Below, piece by piece: positions 43,067 to 52,434 of a stretch of 64,000 nucleotides of DNA. The position numbers and the translations under genes were made by a program. The notes under the pieces were generated by a model. The model searched no databases, was not told where the DNA came from, and saw only the letters and a list, made by a program, of their open reading frames with translations. Location: contig NZ_CP031115.1 of NCBI RefSeq assembly GCF_003568865.1, positions 2,666,001 to 2,730,000 on the forward strand. The letters are read 5' to 3'. The stretch comes from Rubrobacter indicoceani. GTDB taxonomy: Bacteria > Actinomycetota > Rubrobacteria > Rubrobacterales > Rubrobacteraceae. The first letter of the stretch is position 1. The number at the start of each line of letters is the position of its first letter.

Positions 43067-45313
43067 TTGAGCGAGAAGGTTAAACCGGCAAAAAGCGCTG
43101 CGGGCTGGACGAGATCCACCTGTCCGTACTGCGGCGTCGGGTGCGGCGTCGAGGCGCAGGTGAAGTCCGGTCGCATAGCGAAGATCCGGGGCGACGGTCG
43201 GCACCCGGCGAACTTCGGCAGGCTCTGCCCCAAGCCCGCCGGCCTCCCCGACGCCGTCGCCCACGATGACCGTCTGAAGTTCCCCATGCGCCGCACGGCA
43301 AAAGGCGGGGAGCTCCAGCGCATAAGCTGGGAGGAGGCTCTGGACGAACTCGCGGAGAAGCTCTCCGGCGCGCTTGAGGTCGGGCCGCGGGCGGCGGCGT
43401 TCTATATCTCCGGACAGCTTCTCACCGAGGATTACTACGTGGTGAACAAGCTTGTGAAGGGCTTTCTCGGGACAAACAACCTCGACTCCAACTCGCGGCT
43501 CTGCATGACGAGCGCGGTCGAGGGCTACAGAGGTGCGTTCGGCTCGGACGGGCCGCCGGCGGGCTACGCCGACATCGCCCGGACGGAGTGCATGCTCGTG
43601 TGGGGTTCCAACACGGCGGAGTGCCACCCGATCGTCTTCGGGCGAATGAAGGAGCGCAGAAAAGACCCGGCGGTCGGGGTGATCGTTGTAGACCCCCGCC
43701 GCACGAAAACCTGCGACATCGCCGACGTTTATCTGCCGGTAAGGCCCGGCACCGACCTCGCCCTTGCAAACGCGATGCTGCGCGTGCTCGTGGCCGAAGA
43801 CCTTGTAGACCGGCGCTACATCGAACGCTACACGACCGGCTTCGAGGCGACGCTGCGCGAGGCGAGCGAGTGGAGCCCCGGACGAGCCGCGCGGGTCTGC
43901 GGCGTCCCTGGGGGCGAGATCGTCCGGGCCGCAAGGATGTTCGGGGGGGCGAAGTCCGCCCTGAGCCTGTGGACGATGGGCGTAAACCAGAGCACCGTCG
44001 GGACGCTCAAGAACCGGGGGATCATAAACCTCCACCTCGCCACCGGAAACCTCGGGAAACCCGGCGCCGGTCCGCTGAGCCTGACCGGACAGCCGAACGC
44101 GATGGGCGGCCGCGAGACGGGCGGCCTCTGCGCCGGGCTCCCCGGCTACCGCACCGTCACAGACGACGAGCACCGCAGGGAGGTCGAGGAATACTGGGGC
44201 GTCGAGGCCGGTTCCATCTCCGGCGAACCGGGGCTTCCCGCAACGCAGATGTTCCGCTCGGCCGAGGCGGGCGACGTGGACTTTATGTGGGTGGTCGCCA
44301 CAAACCCCGCCGTCTCGATGCCGGACCTGACCCGCACGAAACACGCCCTGGCGAACGTGCCGTACCTTGTCGTCTCGGACGCCTACCCAACGGAGACGAC
44401 CCGTTACGCCGACCTCGTGCTGCCCGCCGCGGGATGGGGCGAGAAGGAGGGCACGATGACCAACTCCGAGCGGCGCGTGAGCCTCGTTGCAAAGCTTGTG
44501 GAGCCGGTCGGGGAGTCGCGGGCGGACCGGGAGGTTTTCTCGGAACTGGCCGAACGGCTCGGCTTTGCAAAGGACTTTGCGTGGAACTCGGCGGCGGAGG
44601 TCTTCGAGGAGTTCGTAGGCCTGACCCGGGGGACGCCGGTCGAGATGAGCGGCCTGACGCGGGGGAGGCTTACAGAACGTCCGGCGCAGTGGCCCGTTCC
44701 GGCCTCGCTCTTTGACGAGGACCGCATCGGTCTGGTACCGCGCTCCGCCCCGAGCTTCGGGCTGCGCGAGCCGGACGAGCACCCCGGCACGCCACGGCTC
44801 TACGTCGGTGGGAGGTTCAACACCCCGGACGGTAAGGCCCGCTTCTGCCCCACGCCGCACGAGACCCTGTGGGAGTCGCCGTCGGCTGAGTACCCGCTCA
44901 CGCTCCTGACCGGACGCATCAAAAATCAGTGGCACACCATGACCCGCACCGGACGCTCCCCGAAGCTGACGCGCGGCCTCGAAGGCGGTCCTTTCGTAGA
45001 AGTCCATCCGAAAACGGCGAAGGGCGCGGGCCTTGCGGACGGTGAAGCGGCGAAGATAGCCTCGGAGCGGGGCTCGTTCACCGCAAAGGTCCTCGTCACA
45101 GAGGACATCAGGCCGGGGGCGGTCTTTGCGCCGTTTCACTGGGGCGACCTCTGGACGGATGGCGGCCCCGTCAACGAGACGACCCACGACGCGTCGGACC
45201 CTGTATCCAGAGAACCGGAGCTGAAGGGCGCGGCGGTCCGGCTGGAGCCGGTCACCGGGGAACCGCCGAGATCCCTCGGGTTTCCGGTTGCGGCGGGGAG
45301 AAGCCGCAGGTAA
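43067..45313 (+). CDS. nasA: Assimilatory nitrate reductase catalytic subunit
   Basis: 748 residues from TTG 43067, chosen because GGAGG lies at 43058-43062; a longer frame upstream is not protein-like. N-terminal [4Fe-4S] motif STCPYCGVGCG...GRLCPK is complete. Molybdenum domain: NNLDSNSRLCMTSAVEG (Mo-ligand Cys), WGSNTAECHP, VVDPRRTKTCDIAD, LSLTGQPNAMGGRETGG, YPTETTRYADLVLPAAGWGEKEGT and the C-terminal LLTGRIKNQWHTMTRTGRS. No C-terminal BFD domain. It reduces nitrate to nitrite in the cytosol; nirB and nirD follow and finish the path to ammonium. Confidence 0.92.
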   Translation: MSEKVKPAKSAAGWTRSTCPYCGVGCGVEAQVKSGRIAKIRGDGRHPANFGRLCPKPAGLPDAVAHDDRLKFPMRRTAKGGELQRISWEEALDELAEKLSGALEVGPRAAAFYISGQLLTEDYYVVNKLVKGFLGTNNLDSNSRLCMTSAVEGYRGAFGSDGPPAGYADIARTECMLVWGSNTAECHPIVFGRMKERRKDPAVGVIVVDPRRTKTCDIADVYLPVRPGTDLALANAMLRVLVAEDLVDRRYIERYTTGFEATLREASEWSPGRAARVCGVPGGEIVRAARMFGGAKSALSLWTMGVNQSTVGTLKNRGIINLHLATGNLGKPGAGPLSLTGQPNAMGGRETGGLCAGLPGYRTVTDDEHRREVEEYWGVEAGSISGEPGLPATQMFRSAEAGDVDFMWVVATNPAVSMPDLTRTKHALANVPYLVVSDAYPTETTRYADLVLPAAGWGEKEGTMTNSERRVSLVAKLVEPVGESRADREVFSELAERLGFAKDFAWNSAAEVFEEFVGLTRGTPVEMSGLTRGRLTERPAQWPVPASLFDEDRIGLVPRSAPSFGLREPDEHPGTPRLYVGGRFNTPDGKARFCPTPHETLWESPSAEYPLTLLTGRIKNQWHTMTRTGRSPKLTRGLEGGPFVEVHPKTAKGAGLADGEAAKIASERGSFTAKVLVTEDIRPGAVFAPFHWGDLWTDGGPVNETTHDASDPVSREPELKGAAVRLEPVTGEPPRSLGFPVAAGRSRR

Positions 45314-45352
45314 CCGGCGGTCGGAGATTTCACACAGACGAAAGGAACTCAC

Positions 45353-47752
45353 ATGAGCGAAAAAGATAAAACACCGATGCGTATAACCGTAGTCGGCAAC
45401 GGAAACGCCGGGGCCGCGCTGGTGGACAGCCTGCTCGCCAGGGGCGGCGAGGGGGTGAGGATCACGGTCTACGGCGACGAACACGTCGGGGCGTACGACC
45501 GCATCCGGCTCTCCGAGTACATGGCCGGGGAGATCGACCTCGAAGGCATCGGGCTTAGAGGCGATGAGTGGTACGAGAGAAACGGCGTCCGCTTCCGGCG
45601 CGGCGTCCGGGTCGAGGAGATAGACACCACCGCGAAGCAGACGCGCGGCACCGACGGCGACTGGGTGGCCTACGACAGGCTCATCCTTGCCACCGGCTCG
45701 TCCTCGTCCGTCCCGAAGATACCGGGCCAGGACAAAAAGGGGGTCTTTGTCTTCCGCACGGTGCGCGACGTGGAGGAGATGCTGGAGGCGAGCCCGAAGA
45801 AGGCGGTCGTGATCGGGGGCGGTCTGCTGGGCCTCGAAGCGGCTTACGGTCTGATCAACCATGAGGCCGACGTAACCGTGCTGCACCGCTCACCGCACCT
45901 GATGAACCAGCAGCTCGACCCGACCGCCGGACGGATGCTCACCAGAAAGGTTGAAGAACTTGGCATAAAAGTCCGGACAAAGGCCAACACCGACGAAATA
46001 CTCGGCAACGGCGGGGTCGAAGGCGTAAGGCTCACGGACGGACGCGAACTCGAAGCCGACATGGTCGTTATCTGCACCGGCATAGACCCGAACGTCCACC
46101 CCGCTCGCGGGACCCTGATCGCGGTCAACAACGGCATCCTCGTCAACGAATACATGGAGACGAACGTCGAGGGCGTCTACGCCGTCGGGGAATGCACCGA
46201 GTTCCAGGGACAGCTGATCGGCCTCGTCGCCCCGGCCCTGGAGCAGGTGCGCGTCGTCGTTGACACCATTCTCGGCGGGCGGGAACAAGCCTACGGGGGC
46301 TCCGGCGCGGCGACGAAGCTGAAGGTCGCGGGCCTCGACCTTGTCTCGGCGGGCGACGCCTGCGGTCGCGACGAGGGCTCCGAGGAAATAGTCTCGTCCG
46401 ACCCGATCTCCGGCGTCTACCGCAAGGCCGTCATAAAGGACGGAAAGGTAACCGGGACGGTGCTGCTCGGCGACGCGAGCATAAGCCTCCAGATGACCGC
46501 CGCCGTAAAGCGCGGCGCGCCCGCCGAAGAGGTGGTCGAGCTTATAACCGGCACGGTGAACGTCTCCGGGATGGAACTGAACCTGCCGGACGAGGCGCAG
46601 GTCTGCGATTGCAACGGTGTGTCAAAAGGTCAGATCGTTGCAACGATAGAGAGCCTGAAGCTCAGAAAGCTCTCGGACGTTATCGAGAAGACCAAGGCCG
46701 GGCGGAGTTGCGGTACGTGCAAGCCGCTCGTCGGGAAGGTTCTCGAAGGGGTCGTCGGCGAGGTCGAGGTCGAGAAGAACTACACCTGCAGGTGTCAGGA
46801 GCTCACCGCAGAGGACCTGAGGACCATGATCAAGTCCAGGAACCTCAGGAGCGTCTCCGAGATCGGGGAGACGTGCGGTGCGGGCAAGAGCTGTCAGGAC
46901 TGCAAGCCCGCCCTGACCTATCTTGTTTCCTCGACGAACCTCGGGAAGCACAGGGAGGAGCGGCACGCGCGGCACATCAACGACCGGGTACACGCGAACA
47001 TCCAGAACGACGGGACTTTCTCGGTAGTTCCGAGAACTCGCGGCGGCATCACGACGCCGGACGAGCTCAGGCGCATCGCGGACGTGGCGGAGAGGTACAG
47101 CGCAAGGATGGTGAAGATCACCGGCAGCCAGCGCCTCGATATCCTCGGCGTAAAGAAGGAGGACTTGCCGAAGGCGTGGGAGGACCTCGGCATGCCGTCC
47201 GGCAACGCCTACGGCAAAGCCTTTCGGCAGGTAAAAACCTGCGTCGGGACGGACTTCTGCCGTTTCGGGGTCGGGGACTCGACGAAGCTCGGGGTCGAGA
47301 TCGAGAAAGAGCTCGAGTTCCTCTACACCCCGGCGAAGGTGAAGATGGCGGCTTCGGGTTGCCCGAGGAACTGCGCCGAATCGAGCGTAAAGGACATCGG
47401 GCTCATAGCGGTCGAGGGCGGCTGGCAGGTCTACGTCGGCGGCGCGGCGGGCCTCGACGTCCGCAAGGGCGACGTGATAGCTACCGCGAGATCGGAGCAG
47501 GAGGCAAAGGACATCACGATGGCGTTCATGCAGTTCTACCGCGAGAACGGCCACCCGAAGGAGCGCACCTACGACTTCGTGCCGCGCATCGGCCTCGAGA
47601 AGCTGCGTAAGATCATCCTCGACAAAGATTCCGGTGAACCGGAGCGGCTGTGCGAGCGGCTGCGGGCCGAGAAGGCCGAGACGTATGACCCCTGGTTGGA
47701 GCGTACGAAGAACAAGACAAACAACCAGTTTGCAGAGGAGGTAGGGGTATGA
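45353..47752 (+). CDS. nirB: NAD(P)H nitrite reductase large subunit
   Basis: 799 residues. Order of domains: FAD/NAD(P) oxidoreductase (VVGNGNAGAALV; second Rossmann VVIGGGLLGLEAA), a BFD-like [2Fe-2S] domain (VCDCNGVSKG...CGTCKPL), a second one (CRCQEL...CQDCKPA), then the ferredoxin-like and sirohaem/[4Fe-4S] halves with TCVGTDFCRFGVGDST and ASGCPRNCAESSVKD supplying the four cluster cysteines. It catalyses six-electron reduction of nitrite to ammonium in the cytosol. 39 bases after nasA; its stop overlaps nirD. Confidence 0.95.
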   Translation: MSEKDKTPMRITVVGNGNAGAALVDSLLARGGEGVRITVYGDEHVGAYDRIRLSEYMAGEIDLEGIGLRGDEWYERNGVRFRRGVRVEEIDTTAKQTRGTDGDWVAYDRLILATGSSSSVPKIPGQDKKGVFVFRTVRDVEEMLEASPKKAVVIGGGLLGLEAAYGLINHEADVTVLHRSPHLMNQQLDPTAGRMLTRKVEELGIKVRTKANTDEILGNGGVEGVRLTDGRELEADMVVICTGIDPNVHPARGTLIAVNNGILVNEYMETNVEGVYAVGECTEFQGQLIGLVAPALEQVRVVVDTILGGREQAYGGSGAATKLKVAGLDLVSAGDACGRDEGSEEIVSSDPISGVYRKAVIKDGKVTGTVLLGDASISLQMTAAVKRGAPAEEVVELITGTVNVSGMELNLPDEAQVCDCNGVSKGQIVATIESLKLRKLSDVIEKTKAGRSCGTCKPLVGKVLEGVVGEVEVEKNYTCRCQELTAEDLRTMIKSRNLRSVSEIGETCGAGKSCQDCKPALTYLVSSTNLGKHREERHARHINDRVHANIQNDGTFSVVPRTRGGITTPDELRRIADVAERYSARMVKITGSQRLDILGVKKEDLPKAWEDLGMPSGNAYGKAFRQVKTCVGTDFCRFGVGDSTKLGVEIEKELEFLYTPAKVKMAASGCPRNCAESSVKDIGLIAVEGGWQVYVGGAAGLDVRKGDVIATARSEQEAKDITMAFMQFYRENGHPKERTYDFVPRIGLEKLRKIILDKDSGEPERLCERLRAEKAETYDPWLERTKNKTNNQFAEEVGV

Positions 47753-48141
47753 CGGAGATGCAATCCGGCAACTGGAGGCGCGTCTGCAAAACGGAGGACA
47801 TACCGCTTCTGGAGGGCAGACGCGTCGTGGTCGGCGGCTTCTACGTCGCGCTCTTCAACACGGAAGAGGGCTTCTATGCAACGGGCGATATCTGTCCGCA
47901 CCTCGGCGGCCCGCTCTCCGACGGCGAGGTGGCCGTGAAGACCGTCGTCTGTCCGCTTCACGCAAGAAAGATAGACCTTGCGAGCGGCGAAGTCCTGAAC
48001 GACGAGTTGCCGCGCGTCGCCACGTTCCGGGTCAGGGTCGAGGGAGAATACGTCCTGCTCGACACGAGCACGCTATCATCTCGTCTGGCGGGCAGTAAGA
48101 AGTGCTTCGCCCCCCAGGAACAGCGAGACGAGGTGGCCTGA
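47749..48141 (+). CDS. nirD: Nitrite reductase small subunit (Rieske-type)
   Basis: 130 residues. Rieske [2Fe-2S] ligands in DICPHLGGPLSDG and VVCPLHARKIDL, as in the NirD subgroup. The final 25 residues (after VLLDTS) are a polar tail. ATG overlaps the nirB stop by four bases; the following gene begins inside its 3' end. Confidence 0.92.
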   Translation: MTEMQSGNWRRVCKTEDIPLLEGRRVVVGGFYVALFNTEEGFYATGDICPHLGGPLSDGEVAVKTVVCPLHARKIDLASGEVLNDELPRVATFRVRVEGEYVLLDTSTLSSRLAGSKKCFAPQEQRDEVA

Positions 48142-49238
48142 CCCTGACGCAGACGCCGGAACAGAGAACATACTACCGTCCCGGCGAGGCGTTCCGCGAG
48201 CTTCTGCGGGAACGGGCGCGCGGCCCGGCGAGCGTCGGACCTCTGGCCCCGGAGGTCTGCGAACGGGCGATGTGCGAGATCCTCTCCGGCGGGGCGACCC
48301 CCGCTCAGGCCGCGGGGTTTCTTCTTGTCGGGCGCGCAGCCGGGGACTCCCCCGAAGAGCTGGCCGCCTACACAAGGGCGCTGCGGGGCTTTGTGCGGGA
48401 ACTCCCGGCAGACCGGCCGACGGTCAGCGTAGCGGGCGGTTTCGACGGCAAACTCCGCACCGCGAACATCGGGGCGGCGGCCTCCATGGTCGCGGCGGCG
48501 GCGGGCGCGAGGGTGGTGATGGTCGGCGGCGAGGGCATCTCCCCGAAGGAGGGCCGCACCGGCTTCGACGCCCTGAAGAACCTCGGCATCCCCGCTCCGC
48601 AGACGCTGGCGGAGGCGGCGGGCTCGCTCGGGCGGCACGGCCTAGCGGCCACCTCGCCGGAGCACTATCTGCCGGCCCTTCACGCGCTCACGCCCCTGCG
48701 GTGGGAGATGACCCGCCGGACGGTCCTGAACGTCGTCGAGAAGCTTGTCTCGCCCGTTACGGGGGCGTCGCTGATGGTGGGGGTGACGCATGCCTCGTCC
48801 ATGAAGGGTGTTCCGGAGGCGCTCCTGGAGCTGGGGACCCCGCCTGCGCTGGTGTATCAGGCGGTAGAAGGGTCCGACGAGGCCGCGCTCGATGGTACGT
48901 CAGCGCTTGTCCTGCTGAGGGATGGTGAGCTGGAACCCTTCAGGGTCGAGCCGGAATCCCTCGGGCTGGGGCGGGCTACGCGCTCGGAACTCCCGCCCCC
49001 CCAAGAGAAAGAGGAGGCTTGCGTTCTGGAAGCGGTGCTTGCGGGTGAGCCCGGTCCGGTCGCGGACCTTATCATCTACAATGCCGCGCTCCGGCTCTGG
49101 ATGTCGGAGGGCGCCATCGGAGAGCTGCGCGATCTGGTCGAGCGGGCGCGGGAGGCGGTCCGGTCGGGACGGGCGGCGGAGCACCTGCAGGGGCTTCGGG
49201 CGGCGGGGCAGGGCGTTTCAGACGCTCCAGCGGATTAG
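48102..49238 (+). CDS. Anthranilate phosphoribosyltransferase-like (TrpD2-type) protein
   Basis: 378 residues from GTG 48102, overlapping nirD by 40 bases. It has the two-domain glycosyl-transferase family 3 fold: helical N-terminus with MCEILSGGATPAQAAGFLL, then the alpha/beta domain (TVSVAGGFDGKLRTANIGAA, VVMVGGEGISPKEGRTG, GLAATSPEHYLPALHAL). The catalytic signatures of true TrpD, GTGGD and KHGN, read AGGFDG and GGEGIS, so it probably does not make phosphoribosyl anthranilate. Relatives with such changes bind nucleic acid or are of unknown role. Co-translation with nirD suggests a link to nitrate assimilation. Confidence 0.75.
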   Translation: MLRPPGTARRGGLTLTQTPEQRTYYRPGEAFRELLRERARGPASVGPLAPEVCERAMCEILSGGATPAQAAGFLLVGRAAGDSPEELAAYTRALRGFVRELPADRPTVSVAGGFDGKLRTANIGAAASMVAAAAGARVVMVGGEGISPKEGRTGFDALKNLGIPAPQTLAEAAGSLGRHGLAATSPEHYLPALHALTPLRWEMTRRTVLNVVEKLVSPVTGASLMVGVTHASSMKGVPEALLELGTPPALVYQAVEGSDEAALDGTSALVLLRDGELEPFRVEPESLGLGRATRSELPPPQEKEEACVLEAVLAGEPGPVADLIIYNAALRLWMSEGAIGELRDLVERAREAVRSGRAAEHLQGLRAAGQGVSDAPAD

Positions 49239-49341
49239 ACGCAGAGGCCGACAGCTAATAACCTGTTCGTGAATCGGGGGAAGGTCGGGCGTGAGCTTCG
49301 GGTTTTCGGACTCGATCTCCAACCAGGTCAAGGGAGGAAGC

Positions 49342-50676
49342 ATGCAAAACAGCGAGCCGTCCGGGAGAAACATCGGGCTCGAACAGGAATTTTTTCTTGT
49401 AGATGAGGCGGGCCACATCTCGGACCGCGCCGATGAGTTCCTTGCGCGTTGTCGGGCGGTCGCGGCGGAGTCGGAGCTGAACAAAGAGAACTTCTCCGGC
49501 GAGTGCACCTTCGGGATGGTAGAGGTGAAGACCGGGGCACACCGGGGGTTCGACGGCCTCAAGAGCGACTACCTGAGACACGTCGGAGCGGCGATCCGGG
49601 CGGCGCGCGAGGCCGGGGTGAGGCTCTACCCGCTCGGGACCTACCCGCTGCCCTTTACGCCGGACTTCCGCCACGACGGTCGCTACGAGGCGCAGGTCAG
49701 GACAATCGGACGGGAGAGGTTCATGCCCGCCGGCAGGTGCGTCGGGGTCCACATGCACTTCGAGGTGATGGACGGGGTCGTTGACCGGGACGAAGTCATC
49801 GCACAGGACGCGCCGCTTGCCGGGGTCTCGGAGCTGGTCCGGCTCTACAACCTGATGACGGCGATGGACCCGGCCCTGATCTCACTCACCAGATCCTGCC
49901 CGTACTACGAGGGCCGTCGCACGAAGCTCGCCGCAAGGACCGCTTTCTACCGGGGCAGCGAGAAGTTCGGCTGGGACGGGGTCTACTCGAAGCTGCCGGA
50001 GCTCGGCGGTCTGCACCCTTACGCAAAGAACGCCGAGGACCTCGTGAACCGCCAGATGGAGGGCCGCGAGGTCTGGCTCCGGGCGATGGAACAGGCCGGA
50101 ACCGACGCCGAACTCGGGGCGATGTCCAATACCATCCTCGACCTCTGCTGGCGACCCGTGCGCATAAGCCAGAACAACACCGTAGAGGTGCGAAGCCTCG
50201 ACGGCAACTACCCGCACCTCGTTCTTGCGACCGCCGCGCTCCTGAAAGCGACCGTCGGGCGCGTAACGGGGGAGGGCCTGACGGTGGAACCGGGAGGAAA
50301 GGGTCTCGAAACCTTTGAGGAAAGGCCGGGGCGGCTCTGCCTTCCCGACTTCGAGTTCGTCGGCGGCGAGCTTCTGGAGGAGGCCGTGACGCGGGGTGTC
50401 GAATCGGAGAAGGTCCGGGCGTACCTTGACTCGCTCTTCGACTTCGCTACCGAGGGCGTCGGGGCGGGCCCCGAAGAGGGCCGGGCAATGCGGGAACTCC
50501 GCGACCGGGACGGCCTGTACCGGACCACCGAGGCCGAGGTCTGCCGGACCCGAACGAGCCGGGCCGTCATAGACAGAGAAGAAGGGCTCGCCCTTGTGTT
50601 GGAAGCCTGTGATCTTCTGGAGGCCGAGATCGCCGGGCGCGAGGCCGTTGCCTCAGAGAGAACGGTCGAGGCCTGA
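49342..50676 (+). CDS. Glutamate-cysteine ligase-family (GCS2) protein
   Basis: 444 residues from ATG 49342, preceded by a strong GGGAGGAAGC; an upstream ATG at 49291 has no such site. GCS2-type features: IGLEQEFFLVDEAG with acidic metal ligands, GECTFGMVEVKTG, AGRCVGVHMHFEVMDG (metal His pair), and ISQNNTVEVRSLDGNYP towards the C-terminus. The family forms gamma-glutamyl bonds with ATP, giving gamma-glutamylcysteine or ergothioneine-type precursors. The exact amine acceptor is not clear. Gap of 103 bases from the TrpD-like gene, same strand. Confidence 0.85.
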   Translation: MQNSEPSGRNIGLEQEFFLVDEAGHISDRADEFLARCRAVAAESELNKENFSGECTFGMVEVKTGAHRGFDGLKSDYLRHVGAAIRAAREAGVRLYPLGTYPLPFTPDFRHDGRYEAQVRTIGRERFMPAGRCVGVHMHFEVMDGVVDRDEVIAQDAPLAGVSELVRLYNLMTAMDPALISLTRSCPYYEGRRTKLAARTAFYRGSEKFGWDGVYSKLPELGGLHPYAKNAEDLVNRQMEGREVWLRAMEQAGTDAELGAMSNTILDLCWRPVRISQNNTVEVRSLDGNYPHLVLATAALLKATVGRVTGEGLTVEPGGKGLETFEERPGRLCLPDFEFVGGELLEEAVTRGVESEKVRAYLDSLFDFATEGVGAGPEEGRAMRELRDRDGLYRTTEAEVCRTRTSRAVIDREEGLALVLEACDLLEAEIAGREAVASERTVEA

Positions 50677-50711
50677 CGGGCTGAGGAACCCCCGGTTATT
50701 GAAAGAAAAGT

Positions 50712-52319
50712 CTAGGCGAGGGTTATCCCGAAGATCCAGGTTGCGAGGGCGAAGATCGTCAGCGTGATCAGGACTATCCCGATAACGTTCAGCCAGATCC
50801 CGGCCTTCACCATCTGAAGGATGGTTACGTGGCCAGAGCCGAAGACGATAGCGTTCGGCGGGGTTGCGACCGGGAGCATAAACGCGCACGAGGCGGCCAG
50901 CGCCGCCGGCACCACGAGCAGGAGCGGATCGAGGTCGGTCCCGACGGCGACGCCGCCGAAGATCGGGAGCAAAGCCGCCGCCGTTGCGGTGTTGCTCGTA
51001 AGCTCGGTGAGGAATATAACCGCCGCCGTTACGGCGACCACGAAAAGCAGGATCGGGACCCCCGCGAACCCGGCGAAGCTGTCGCCGATCCACTGGTCAA
51101 CGCCCGTCGCCGAGACCGCCGACGCAAGGCTCAGACCCCCGCCGAAGAGCAGCAGAACCCCCCAGGGCAGGTTCAGGGCCGTGCGCCAGTCAAGGGCGAA
51201 GACGCCGTTTCTCGCGTCTACCGGGATAAAGAAGAGAGCGATGGCGGCGGCGATGGCGATGCTTGAATCTTCGAGGCCGCCGAGGCCCGGAAGCCCCGAG
51301 AGGGCCTGGCGGAAGATCCAGAAAAACGCCGTTGTCACAAAGACTACAAGAACTATCTTCTCGCCCCGGCTGATCCGGCCCATCTCGTCGAGCTGGCCCC
51401 GGATCAACTCCCTGCCGCCGGATATCTCGCTTATCTCCGGCGGGTAGACGAACCGCGTCAGGACGATCCACGTAATGAAAAGGAACACGACCGAGAGCGG
51501 CAGCCCGACGAGCATCCACTCCCCGAAGCCGATGGTTATATCGTAGGTTTCCTGCAGAAACCCGGCCATAAACAGGTTGGGCGGCGTTCCGATAAGCGTC
51601 GCAAGCGACCCGATGCTTGCGGCGTAAGCAATACCGAGCATCAACCCGACCGCGAAGTTCGACGCTCCGAGCCCGGTCAGGTTCGAACCTCTCCCTTCGT
51701 CACCCTCACCGGTCTCAGGGTCGTCTCCGGTGATCACGAGCGCAAGGACGCTCAGGCCGATCGGGAGCATCATCACGGCGGTCGCGGTGTTGCTGACCCA
51801 CATGCTCAGAAAGGCCGTCGCGATCATGAAGCCGCCGATCACGCGCACGGGCTGCGTCCCGACGGCCATGATGGTGACGAGCGCGATCCTCCGGTGAAGC
51901 CCCCAGCGCTGCATGGCGAGGGCGATCATGAACCCGCCCATGAACAGGAAGATGACGTCGCTTGCGTAGGGTGCGGTGGCATCTTCTATTGCAACCGCCC
52001 CGAAGAGCGGGAACAGAACTATCGGCAGAAGCGCGGTCGCCGGAAGCGGCAAAGCCTCCGTTACCCACCAGATCGCCATCAGGAGCCCCACCGCCACGAC
52101 GACCGCGCCCTCCGGCGAGAGACCCCCGTTGCCGGTCGGGAGCAGAAAGTAGGCCAGCAGGGCGGCGACCGGCCCCAGAAACCGCCCGACCCAGGCTCGG
52201 GTCGAGGCTCGGGTTTCTTCTATTACGTCGCCCATCTCCGGCGTGTCAGCGAGGTTTCGGCCTCGAAGATCATCCCTGTCTTCGGGACCGCGGCCTCCAC
52301 TGCCCTGCTCATCCGACAT
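50712..52319 (-). CDS. DASS-family sodium/anion (dicarboxylate or sulfate) symporter
   Basis: 535 residues, about eleven or twelve helices. Both Ser-Asn-Thr substrate/sodium motifs are present: MWVSNTATAVMMLP and LTELTSNTATAAALLP, plus the CAFMLPVATPPNAIVFG signature near the C-terminus. It has a hydrophilic insert (ITGDDPETGEGDEG) after the first SNT half. It takes up divalent organic anions or sulfate with sodium. Convergent with the GCS2 gene; no operon partner. Confidence 0.9.
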   Translation of the reverse strand: MSDEQGSGGRGPEDRDDLRGRNLADTPEMGDVIEETRASTRAWVGRFLGPVAALLAYFLLPTGNGGLSPEGAVVVAVGLLMAIWWVTEALPLPATALLPIVLFPLFGAVAIEDATAPYASDVIFLFMGGFMIALAMQRWGLHRRIALVTIMAVGTQPVRVIGGFMIATAFLSMWVSNTATAVMMLPIGLSVLALVITGDDPETGEGDEGRGSNLTGLGASNFAVGLMLGIAYAASIGSLATLIGTPPNLFMAGFLQETYDITIGFGEWMLVGLPLSVVFLFITWIVLTRFVYPPEISEISGGRELIRGQLDEMGRISRGEKIVLVVFVTTAFFWIFRQALSGLPGLGGLEDSSIAIAAAIALFFIPVDARNGVFALDWRTALNLPWGVLLLFGGGLSLASAVSATGVDQWIGDSFAGFAGVPILLFVVAVTAAVIFLTELTSNTATAAALLPIFGGVAVGTDLDPLLLVVPAALAASCAFMLPVATPPNAIVFGSGHVTILQMVKAGIWLNVIGIVLITLTIFALATWIFGITLA

Positions 52320-52434
52320 GATTTACCCGTCCTCTCCCTAGCTCAGGATAAGTCTCTCTACCCCGATTTCCTCCTGAATGGAGAACAGGTTAGCAGAGTT
52401 CGGAAAGGTTTTGAGCGGGTCGTGTCCGGGGTTT

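Noticed and set aside
43046-45886. Very long minus-strand open frame opposite nasA and the start of nirB
   Set aside because: G+C-rich mirror frame; no family motif, and the plus strand carries complete nasA/nirB signatures.
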